From Collinsella sp. OM04-5 (GTDB lineage: Bacteria > Actinomycetota > Coriobacteriia > Coriobacteriales > Coriobacteriaceae), in assembly GCF_003439125.1 (NCBI RefSeq), contig NZ_QSUU01000002.1:134621-198620 (forward strand): DNA of 64,000 bases. The letters are read 5' to 3'. A program made the position numbers and the translations under genes. Below the pieces are notes generated by a model. It was not told the DNA's origin, searched no databases, and saw only the letters and a program-made list of their open reading frames with translations. Shown piece after piece: positions 52,806 to 60,029 of this stretch (its first letter is position 1; each line of letters opens with the position of its first letter).

Positions 52806-53523
52806 GGGGAAGGTCCTCTCCCTCGGCCATGCGGCCAAGCAGAATCGCGGTTACGGGACGCAGGTCCTCGGGCACCGTCACCTTAAGGTTATCGCGCGGG
52901 CTCTGGACACAGCGGACACGCCCGCCCATGCGCTCGACCAGCGAAGAATCGTCGGTCCCGATAAAGCCCTCGGCGATAGCTGCGGTGTGGGCGCGCTTCA
53001 TGGCGTCGACGCTAAAGATCTGCGGTGTCTGCGCGGCCCAGTAGAGCTCACGCGGCGGCGTCTCGACGATATTGTCGCCGTCGACGATCTTGAGCGTGTC
53101 GATCGCGGGCTGACCGCATACGACACCGTCGAGCGAGCGGTCGCCCACAAGCACGTCGATCGCATGATCGACGGCCTCGGTCGTGATGAGCGGACGGGCG
53201 CCGTCGTGGATGGCGACATATTCGAAACCCGCCGGAACCGCATGCACGCCGGCACGGGTGGAATCCTGACGGGTATCGCCGGCATCGGCGAAGCTGATGG
53301 GCGTGTCATAGTCAAACGGGTCGATGGCCAGGCGGCGCATCTCGGCACGGCGCTCGGCAGGACACACCACCACGATGTGGCCGACCTTGTCGCTACGATC
53401 GAACGCGCGGATGGACCAGCTCATGAGCGGACGGCCCGCCACGTTAACGAGCTGCTTGCCGCCGGGATTTCCAAAGCGCTGGCCGCTACCGCCGGCAACG
53501 ACCACGGCGCATACGGGCGCCAT
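52795..53523 (-). CDS. ispD: 2-C-methyl-D-erythritol 4-phosphate cytidylyltransferase
   Basis: 242 residues. The CTP-binding loop is VVVAGGSGQRFG, and IHDGARPLIT, GTDDSSLVERMG and NLKVTVPEDL are typical IspD motifs. It forms CDP-ME in the MEP pathway, one step family away from the adjacent ispF. It shares one base with the disA stop (TAATG), so the two are translationally coupled. Confidence 0.95.
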   Translation of the reverse strand: MAPVCAVVVAGGSGQRFGNPGGKQLVNVAGRPLMSWSIRAFDRSDKVGHIVVVCPAERRAEMRRLAIDPFDYDTPISFADAGDTRQDSTRAGVHAVPAGFEYVAIHDGARPLITTEAVDHAIDVLVGDRSLDGVVCGQPAIDTLKIVDGDNIVETPPRELYWAAQTPQIFSVDAMKRAHTAAIAEGFIGTDDSSLVERMGGRVRCVQSPRDNLKVTVPEDLRPVTAILLGRMAEGEDLPHVQ

Positions 53524-54590
53524 TATGCGTTCCCCTGTTTGGTGCCCTTCATGCGGTACAGCGAGTCCGCAAGAATGGCAGGATTGTTGACGCCAAAGTC
53601 GCCCAAGCGCTCCGGATCCTCGCTGATGTCATCCATGAGCTCCTGCAGCGAGCCGTACTCGTCGACGATCTTCTCGGCCACGCCGTCGCGCACGACGGAC
53701 ACGCGCGAAAGCGTACGCAGGCCCAGCGGCGTCATGACGGAGTCCTCGTCCAGGTCGTCGTAACCCAGAACCGCCGCCACATGCTGTGGGTCGGACAGGT
53801 CCTTAGGTGTCATACGGCTTAGGTTGGCGCGAATCTTCTCGGCATTAGCCTCGGAAGAATCACTTGCGTAGTCGCGGATCATCAGGTCATACTCGGTATC
53901 CATGCTGGAGCCCGCGAGCTGCTCGAGCTGCATCTGCACGAGCTTGCCCTGGTTGCCCAACTTGACGATGCAATCCTTAAGCTCAGTCTTTGCCTGCTGC
54001 ATGATCTCGAAGCTCGAGAAAATACCGGTAATGTCGGCGAGCGTAACGTAGTCGTCGAGCTCGAGGGCCGTCAGGCGCAGCAAGGAGCGGTCGAGCGACT
54101 GACGGGTAGTCTGGAGCGTGGCGACGAGCTGGTTGACCGAGCTCATGATGGTGGTGACGGGCTGGATCTCGTAGCTCTTGCCGTGAACGTACACGTTGAC
54201 GACGGCACGACGGGCCGAGACCGAGATCACAATGGCATCGGTGAGCACCGACATGCGAGCGGCGGTGCGATGACGCATGCCCGTCTCGCTCGTGGCAAGC
54301 GAGGGATCGGGATTGAGATGGAAGTTGGCGCGCAGGATCTGGGTGAGGTCGCCGTCGATGACGATGGCGCCGTCCATCTTGGAGAGCTCGAACAGACGGT
54401 TCGAGGTGAACGAAATGTTGAGCGGGAAGCCGTCGTTACCGGCAGCGAGCACGTTTTCGGTGTCGCCAACGCAGATAAGGGCGCCCAGGTGACCGGCGAT
54501 GATCATGTCGAGGGCAGTGCGGATCGGCTGACCAGGTGCCGTCAGACGGATGGCCTGTTCCATACGCTTTTGCAGCTCGTTCTTATCCAA
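53523..54590 (-). CDS. disA: diadenylate cyclase, DNA integrity scanning protein
   Basis: 355 residues. The DAC domain has DGA (73-75) and GMRHRTAAR (104-112), the ATP-binding and c-di-AMP-forming motifs. A helical linker and a C-terminal HhH domain follow (VAAVLGYDDLDEDSV, then LSRVSVVRDGVAEKIVDEYG region). It makes c-di-AMP and responds to branched DNA. In most genomes radA and clpC lie just upstream; here the next upstream gene is a divergent mntP, and clpC is over 5 kb away. Confidence 0.95.
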   Translation of the reverse strand: MDKNELQKRMEQAIRLTAPGQPIRTALDMIIAGHLGALICVGDTENVLAAGNDGFPLNISFTSNRLFELSKMDGAIVIDGDLTQILRANFHLNPDPSLATSETGMRHRTAARMSVLTDAIVISVSARRAVVNVYVHGKSYEIQPVTTIMSSVNQLVATLQTTRQSLDRSLLRLTALELDDYVTLADITGIFSSFEIMQQAKTELKDCIVKLGNQGKLVQMQLEQLAGSSMDTEYDLMIRDYASDSSEANAEKIRANLSRMTPKDLSDPQHVAAVLGYDDLDEDSVMTPLGLRTLSRVSVVRDGVAEKIVDEYGSLQELMDDISEDPERLGDFGVNNPAILADSLYRMKGTKQGNA

Positions 54591-54816
54591 GGCATCGCTC
54601 CCATCGTATACGCTCCATAAACGCTAAATAGTTTCTCACGGTTTGTCCCCGCGGCGCTCGCGAAATCCGATGCTTACAGAATGAGCGAACACCGCTAAGA
54701 TAGCTAATTTGGGACGGGCTCTTTTGACTACCCACTCAACCATTTGCCAAGGATAGTCTTTATGTTGCTCCCCCAAGAGGTACACGCGGGCCCGCCCGCA
54801 GAGAGGGAGCCAGACT

Positions 54817-55395
54817 ATGGGACTCGCAGAGCTCGTGCTGCTCGCCGTTGGCCTTTCGATGGACGCCTTTGCCGTATCCATCTGCAAGGGCCTTGGCATG
54901 AAGAAGATCAACCTTAAGGTCGCCGTAGTGCTCGGCCTGTTCTTTGGCGGCTTCCAGGCCGGCATGCCCGTGATCGGATGGGCGCTTGGCAGCCAGTTTA
55001 TGGGCATCATCGGCCCCATCGACCACTGGATCGCCTTTATCCTGCTCGCCTTCATTGGCGGCAAAATGCTGTGGGAGGCCTCTACCGAGGACGAGGATGA
55101 AGGCGACGGCGAGGATGCCGAAAAGATTGACCTGGGCGAGTACCTGATCCTCGCTATCGCCACCTCAATCGACGCCCTAGCCGTGGGCATCTCATTTGCC
55201 GCGCTCTCGGTCGACATCGTGCCCGCTGTATCGCTTATAGGCATCACAACGTTTATCTTCTCCGTCGCCGGCGTGGCGATTGGCCACACCTTTGGTGCGC
55301 GCTACGAAAAGCCTGCCACCATCGTGGGCGGCATCGTGCTTATCCTCATCGGGCTTAAAATCCTGCTTGAACATCTGGGGATTTTGGCGCTGTAA
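54817..55395 (+). CDS. mntP: manganese efflux pump MntP
   Basis: 192 residues with six membrane segments in two repeats. The paired Asp motifs LSMDAFAVSICKG and TSIDALAVGISFA, expected for Mn2+ transport, are both present, with GGFQAGMPVIGW between. The central loop is rich in Asp and Glu (DEDEGDGEDAEK). Upstream GC-rich hairpins exist, but I could not recognise a yybP-ykoY manganese riboswitch. Divergent from disA. A good terminator follows. Confidence 0.92.
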   Translation: MGLAELVLLAVGLSMDAFAVSICKGLGMKKINLKVAVVLGLFFGGFQAGMPVIGWALGSQFMGIIGPIDHWIAFILLAFIGGKMLWEASTEDEDEGDGEDAEKIDLGEYLILAIATSIDALAVGISFAALSVDIVPAVSLIGITTFIFSVAGVAIGHTFGARYEKPATIVGGIVLILIGLKILLEHLGILAL

Positions 55396-55423
55396 AACAC
55401 CCTTCAAAACTAAACGTCCGTGC

Positions 55424-55459
55424 AAGGCCTCATGCAGAGTTTTGCATGAGGCCTTTTCG
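55424..55459 (+). terminator. intrinsic terminator after mntP
   Basis: AAGGCCTCATGC pairs with GCATGAGGCCTT around an eight-base loop, followed by TTCG. It directly precedes the hipBA operator. Confidence 0.85.
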
Positions 55460-55502
55460 TGCAGACTTTTGCATGTCATACTGATATGCAAAAGTCTGCA
55501 CG
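55458..55502. promoter_or_regulatory. 17-bp-arm palindromic operator of hipBA
   Basis: CGTGCAGACTTTTGCAT (55458-55474) and its exact inverse (55486-55502) are separated by 11 bases and end 14 bases before the hipB start. This is the expected position for HipB autorepression. Confidence 0.8.
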
Positions 55503-55515
55503 TTAGGAGATCGCC

Positions 55516-55986
55516 GTGGATACCCTTCCCATCACCACACCGCGCCAAGCTGGCATCTACGTGCGCCAGGCACGCGAGTCGCAGGGAATCACCCGTGCGG
55601 CCCTCGCTAAAAAAGCCGGTGTTTCGGAGCGCCTGCTCGCATCGCTCGAGCTGGGCGACGCTACGGGTATTCGGCTCGATAAGTTGCTGATGATTTTCAA
55701 TGCTCTTGGACTGGCACTCGCCGCTCAAGGGGATATCGGCGAAGCGAAAAACGAGCGACCAGTCGACGCCCCGCATGCCAATCCGCTGCCTCGCAGCATC
55801 CCTAGGCGCCATCACGCTCAACGTCCTCATCATCGCAACCGTCGTAGTACCGCCATTCCGGCTCTTGCAGATGTCCCCTTTACATCCGCACTCTACGACG
55901 AGGTCTTCGCCGATTTCGCCATGTCCAATCTCGGAGTCTCGATTGCCGCAAACGCATCTAGCCAAACCAAGCCCGAAGGGAAATAG
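55516..55986 (+). CDS. hipB: HipB-type antitoxin (XRE-family HTH)
   Basis: 156 residues. The XRE helix-turn-helix is at about 10-62: AGIYVRQARESQGITRAALA and GVSERLLASLELGDATG. An unstructured basic middle (RRHHAQRPHHRNRR) follows, then a C-terminal tail. HipB proteins are usually about 90 residues, so this one is long; the tail could have arisen by extension. The GTG at 55516 follows GGAGATC. Coupled to hipA three bases downstream. Confidence 0.85.
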   Translation: MDTLPITTPRQAGIYVRQARESQGITRAALAKKAGVSERLLASLELGDATGIRLDKLLMIFNALGLALAAQGDIGEAKNERPVDAPHANPLPRSIPRRHHAQRPHHRNRRSTAIPALADVPFTSALYDEVFADFAMSNLGVSIAANASSQTKPEGK

Positions 55987-55989
55987 CCA

Positions 55990-57294
55990 ATGGCCAGAAC
56001 ATCACTTCGGACCATTATTTGCGGCGTGCCTGCGGGAACGCTCACGCAAGATGAGAACGGTCTTATCAGCTTTACCTACGATCATGACTATGACGGGCCA
56101 GCCCTATCGACCAACATACCCGTATCGAATCGCACATACGGACAACAGGTCATGAATCCGTACCTGTTTGGCCTTCTACCCGACAGCGAAGACCAACGAA
56201 AAGCGATTGCCGCCGAATTCGACGTTAGGCCCAACAATCCCGTTGCGTTGCTCAGCCATATCGGACTCGACTGTCCGGGCGGCGTGCAGTTTTGTGCCGA
56301 AGAAGATGCCGACGCCGTCCTGCATCGCGTTGGCGAATACCGCCCTATAGACGACCACGAAATTGCTCTCCGTCTCAAGTCGATCAGAGATGACCGCGAT
56401 GCATCGTGGATGGGTCTAGATGAAAGTTGGTCACTTGGAGGCAACCAGGGCAAGTTCGCGCTCGCGTTCATAAACGGCCGCTGGTGCGAATGCATGGGCT
56501 CCTCGCCCACGACGCATATTTTAAAAAATGGCGTTATCGGATTTAAACTCGAGGCTCTCAATGAGTTTGTCTGCATGAAAAGCGCCCAGCGCGCCGGTAT
56601 CGCAACGGCAAACGTCGAATATCGAATGTTTGAGGACGAACCTGCCCTCATTGTTGAGCGCTATGACCGCGTGAAAGTCAAAGACGGAACGATCAGGCGT
56701 CTACATCAAGAAGACCTCTGTCAGGCACTTGGGGTGATGCCCGCCCAAAAGTACACGGCAGACGGCGGCCCGACCACACGCGATATTCAGGAGCTCCTCG
56801 TAAATACGAGCCACCATCAACTTAACCTGTATCTGTTTACGCAGATACTGTTCTTCAACGCCATTATCGGCGCACCGGATGCGCACGCGAAAAACTATTC
56901 CCTGCTCCTTGGAAACGACGGCGCAGCCATGATGGCTCGTATGTACGATGTCGCGTCGGGTTTGGCGTATGAGCGCATGCGCCGCCGGGCGCGCCTCGCC
57001 ATGAGCGTTGGCGGCGAAAATCGTGTGGGGCGCATCGGTCCAGGCGCTATCCGCCGATACCACGGTATGGGCGACCCCGCGCTGGAGGCGGCGCTTACCG
57101 ATGCCGGGCTATCCGAGAAGTTTTGCTTTGCAACCATGATGGACCTCGCCCACGAGGTACCCATTTGCATGGAAGAGGTCATGGACGAATACGCCGACCT
57201 GCCCGGCATGGCGGACCTGCGCGAGCATATGCTCGGCCCCGTCCGCGAAAACTGCCAGCGCACCCTCGACCTCATCAAGGCGGATATGGGCTAG
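55990..57294 (+). CDS. hipA: HipA-family serine/threonine kinase toxin
   Basis: 434 residues, normal for HipA. The N-terminal subdomain contains NPYLFGLLPDSEDQR and DCPGGVQF. The kinase core has SLGGNQGKFAL (glycine-rich loop), ALIVERYDR, the catalytic APDAHAKNYSLL and the metal motif MYDVASGLAY. HipA of Escherichia coli phosphorylates GltX and causes growth arrest; whether this one has the same target is unknown. All catalytic residues appear intact. A strong terminator follows. Confidence 0.9.
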   Translation: MARTSLRTIICGVPAGTLTQDENGLISFTYDHDYDGPALSTNIPVSNRTYGQQVMNPYLFGLLPDSEDQRKAIAAEFDVRPNNPVALLSHIGLDCPGGVQFCAEEDADAVLHRVGEYRPIDDHEIALRLKSIRDDRDASWMGLDESWSLGGNQGKFALAFINGRWCECMGSSPTTHILKNGVIGFKLEALNEFVCMKSAQRAGIATANVEYRMFEDEPALIVERYDRVKVKDGTIRRLHQEDLCQALGVMPAQKYTADGGPTTRDIQELLVNTSHHQLNLYLFTQILFFNAIIGAPDAHAKNYSLLLGNDGAAMMARMYDVASGLAYERMRRRARLAMSVGGENRVGRIGPGAIRRYHGMGDPALEAALTDAGLSEKFCFATMMDLAHEVPICMEEVMDEYADLPGMADLREHMLGPVRENCQRTLDLIKADMG

Positions 57295-57325
57295 ACGCCA
57301 ATCAATTTCCCATTTCTTAAAAGAA

Positions 57326-57366
57326 GAGAGGGGGCACCCGTCGCAAAAGCTCGGATGCCCCCTCTC
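57326..57366 (+). terminator. terminator-like hairpin after hipA
   Basis: GAGAGGGGGCA and TGCCCCCTCTC pair perfectly around a 19-base loop. It is placed between the convergent hipA and pepD genes and may serve both, although the T-tracts are poor. Confidence 0.7.
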
Positions 57367-57421
57367 GTAATGTCATTTGCAATCCGCTAGCACGTAGCTC
57401 AGACTGCTGCTAGCGCAATCT

Positions 57422-58879
57422 TTACGCAGCGAGGCGCTTGAGAACGTCGATGAGCAGCTCATAGAAGCGCTCGGCAGAAGCGAGCTCCATGCTCTCGTCC
57501 GGGGTGTGGACATCGGAGAGCGTCGGGCCCACGGCGATGGCGTCCAGGCCGTGCAGGGCCTCGGCAAACAGGCCGCACTCAAGGCCGGCATGGATGGACT
57601 CGATGCGCAGCTCGGAGCCAAAGAGCTCGCGATAGCTCTCGACAAAGACGTCGCGGACCGGCGAATGCTCGGCATAGCTCCAACCGGGATACTCGAACTC
57701 AAACTTGGCGTCGAAGCCCAAGACATCGGCCAGCGTCTGCAGGCGGTCCTTGAACTCGTTCTGCAGCGAGGTGATCGAGGAGCGCGGGGACAGCATGATC
57801 TTGACCTGGTCGTCAGAGGTGGCAACCACACCGATGTTGGAGGAAACCTCGACGGAGCCGTCGGTGGCGACGTTGCGGCGGATCACGCCGTTAGGGGCAA
57901 GACGCAGGGCGCGGATGAGGGCAAGCGCAGACTTCTGGTCCATGGCCTCGACCTCGGTGTCGTCGGCAATCTCGACGGTGCAGGTAAAGCCGGGGTCGAA
58001 GACCTCGAGCTCGGCGGTGACGTCGGCGATGATGCCCTTTGCGATCTGGGCCGCGGCCTCGGCGGCAGCGTGGTCGGCGTAGACCAGCTCGGCCTTGCAC
58101 TCACGGTTGATGGCGTTGTCCTTGGTGCCACCGTTAAAGCTAACGATGGCGGGCTCGCCGGCAACCATCAGGCGGTCGATGATGCGGGCCATGATGAGGT
58201 TGCCGTTGCCGCGCTCCAGGTGGATATCACTGCCGGAGTGACCGCCCAGCAGGCCGGAGATGTCAAGCGTGAGGGTGCTACCGGTCTTATGCTCGCGCGC
58301 GATCGGGCAGGTGTAGGTAACGACGACGCCGCCGGCGCAGCTGACGGTGGCAACGCCCTCTTCCTCGGAGTCAAGGTTAATCATGGTGCGGGCGCTAATC
58401 TGGGACTTGTCGAGCGTCTCGGCGCCGACCAGGCCAGTCTCCTCGTCGGTGGTGAATACGCACTCGAGGGCCGGATGAGCAATCGAATCGTCGTTGAGCA
58501 CGGTAAGCATAAGCGCGACGGCGATACCGTTGTCGGCGCCCAGGGTGGTGCCGTTAGCGGTGAGGACGCCGTCCTTGACGACCAGGTCGATACCATCGGT
58601 CGTAAAGTCGTGCTCAACGGAGCCCAGCTTGTCGCACACCATGTCGATATGGCCCTGCAGCATCACGGTCGGGGCATTCTCGGCACCGGCAGATGCGGAC
58701 TTGCGAATGATGACGTTGTAGACCTCGTCCTGGTACACATCGAGGCCGCGCTCCTTGGCAAACGCAACCAAGAAATCGCTGATGCCCTTCTCGTTGCCAG
58801 ACCCGCGGGGAATCGCGCTGACCTCCTCAAAGAAATGGAACAGCTGGGCGGGCTCGTAGCCGGTGATCTTGTAGTCCAT
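57422..58879 (-). CDS. pepD: aminoacyl-histidine dipeptidase / cytosol non-specific dipeptidase
   Basis: 485 residues, M20 family, cytosolic. Metal ligands are visible in LQGHIDMVCDK, TTLGADNGIAVAL and TDEETGLVGAE; the C-terminal IHAGLECGLFAEAL and GPTLSDVHTPDE complete the active site. The start MDYKITGYEP at 58879 is fixed by AAGGAGG eight bases upstream. It breaks down Xaa-His and other dipeptides, suiting an amino-acid-fermenting or auxotrophic gut organism. Single gene. Confidence 0.9.
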   Translation of the reverse strand: MDYKITGYEPAQLFHFFEEVSAIPRGSGNEKGISDFLVAFAKERGLDVYQDEVYNVIIRKSASAGAENAPTVMLQGHIDMVCDKLGSVEHDFTTDGIDLVVKDGVLTANGTTLGADNGIAVALMLTVLNDDSIAHPALECVFTTDEETGLVGAETLDKSQISARTMINLDSEEEGVATVSCAGGVVVTYTCPIAREHKTGSTLTLDISGLLGGHSGSDIHLERGNGNLIMARIIDRLMVAGEPAIVSFNGGTKDNAINRECKAELVYADHAAAEAAAQIAKGIIADVTAELEVFDPGFTCTVEIADDTEVEAMDQKSALALIRALRLAPNGVIRRNVATDGSVEVSSNIGVVATSDDQVKIMLSPRSSITSLQNEFKDRLQTLADVLGFDAKFEFEYPGWSYAEHSPVRDVFVESYRELFGSELRIESIHAGLECGLFAEALHGLDAIAVGPTLSDVHTPDESMELASAERFYELLIDVLKRLAA

Positions 58880-59027
58880 GGTGCCTCCTTGGCGCAACTG
58901 GTTAGACAATAAGACATGCGACTTGTATATTCCCAGACTTCGTTTGCATAAACCAGTCGAAAACGCCGAGCGTTCTCGCATCATCGGCTAACGGTGGGGA
59001 GACGCCACTTTATTAAGGTAAAGCAGG

Positions 59028-59549
59028 TTAGACGGGCCGCGCCGAAGGAACGTTGGACCCTTCAACCAACCTCAACGCCTGTTGAACATTAATGCATACA
59101 CCATTGGTATGTTTAATAAGATTCTTGTCCTCCGTCACAACGTAATCGGCATCAATGCGATTGGCGACGCCCAGCATCAGGTCGTCCTCAAAGTCATTGT
59201 GGTGGTACTTGAACACAAAGGAGTCGAAGACCTCGTCTGCACCGACCGGGGCGATGAGGGCTAGCTCGCGCATCTGTCGAACGCATGCCCAAGCCGTTTC
59301 GTCTGCCGCCGCAATGGCGTTAGCGCTCAGTGAGCCAGTCTTTCTTCGGCACTCCTGCTTGATTGCCGCCGAGACAAGATATGACACGTCTTTGACCGAA
59401 AGCGACGAGGCAAACAGGGCAATCCGCTCCGAGGCGTCGGCAATCTCGATCAGATGGACGACATTTGCCGTACGGTCGGACCTGCCAGAAAAATAATCCA
59501 TCCATACGTTGGTATCGATTAACAGCTTGAGGACGCCTTCTGTGCTCAT
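59028..59549 (-). CDS. PIN-domain toxin (VapC-like ribonuclease)
   Basis: 173 residues. The three acidic PIN positions are seen in LLIDTNVWMDYF, HNDFEDDLML and ADYVVTEDKNL, so the nuclease site looks intact. It is longer than typical VapC (about 130). The ATG at 59549 overlaps the antitoxin stop (ATGA), showing translational coupling. The toxin would cleave tRNA or other RNA when its antitoxin is lost; the target is unknown. Confidence 0.83.
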   Translation of the reverse strand: MSTEGVLKLLIDTNVWMDYFSGRSDRTANVVHLIEIADASERIALFASSLSVKDVSYLVSAAIKQECRRKTGSLSANAIAAADETAWACVRQMRELALIAPVGADEVFDSFVFKYHHNDFEDDLMLGVANRIDADYVVTEDKNLIKHTNGVCINVQQALRLVEGSNVPSARPV

Positions 59550-59905
59550 AGTTCCACCCACTCGGGATAGCGCTCCGCCATGGCCTCCTCATAGAGGTCG
59601 TCATAGTCTCCCGAGAACTCAGGGATGGGGATGCCGTATTTGAGGCACGAATCGCGAACGATATGGCTGCCTTGCGCGGCCCTTGACTCCATGCGCCGGG
59701 GCTCCACTCCGTCAGAAACCGGAGCCGCCGCGTCTCCCTTCGAGGGCATGCGTCCGTTAACGACCAGATACTCCCAAAGTGTCCGAACGGCTTGTGACGG
59801 CGTCATGCCAATATGAGTCAGGACGGCGTCTCCCGCCTCTTTGAGCTGGCGATCTATACGCACGTTCATCTGAACTGGCCGCGTGTCGAGTATTGACGTA
59901 GGCAT
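59546..59905 (-). CDS. RelB/DinJ-family antitoxin
   Basis: 119 residues. The N-terminal ribbon-helix-helix is MNVRIDRQLKEAGDAVL then GMTPSQAVRTLWEYLV, the RelB/DinJ pattern. The C-terminal half (PEFSGDYDDLYEEAMAERYP) is likely to wrap the toxin. RelB/DinJ proteins are usually paired with RelE/YafQ toxins; here the partner is a PIN protein, a mixed pair seen in some gut bacteria. An operator palindrome lies just upstream. Confidence 0.83.
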   Translation of the reverse strand: MPTSILDTRPVQMNVRIDRQLKEAGDAVLTHIGMTPSQAVRTLWEYLVVNGRMPSKGDAAAPVSDGVEPRRMESRAAQGSHIVRDSCLKYGIPIPEFSGDYDDLYEEAMAERYPEWVEL

Positions 59906-59916
59906 ATCAGCTCCTT

Positions 59917-59947
59917 TGCTATACTAAATCTCGATTTTAGTATAGCA
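59917..59947. promoter_or_regulatory. palindromic operator/promoter of the PIN toxin-antitoxin pair
   Basis: TGCTATACTAAA and its exact inverse TTTAGTATAGCA are separated by seven bases. The TATACT/TATAGC sequences may double as the -10 box. It begins 12 bases before the antitoxin start. Confidence 0.75.
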
Positions 59948-59979
59948 CGGCAGATTGAAGCGCATTTCAATAGAAATGA

Positions 59980-60004
59980 GGGCGCTTCCTTATCGGAAAC
60001 GCCC
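59980..60004 (-). terminator. intrinsic terminator after clpC
   Basis: Minus-strand GGGCGTTTCC pairs with GGAAGCGCCC around a five-base loop and is followed by TCATTTCTATT. It is 26 bases after the clpC stop. Confidence 0.75.
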
Positions 60005-60029
60005 CCGTTATACAAGGTATGTTTAATCC

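Noticed and set aside
54640..54816. yybP-ykoY manganese riboswitch upstream of mntP
   Set aside because: Some GC-rich stems and GGGAG-like stretches exist, but the conserved core of the riboswitch could not be aligned by eye.
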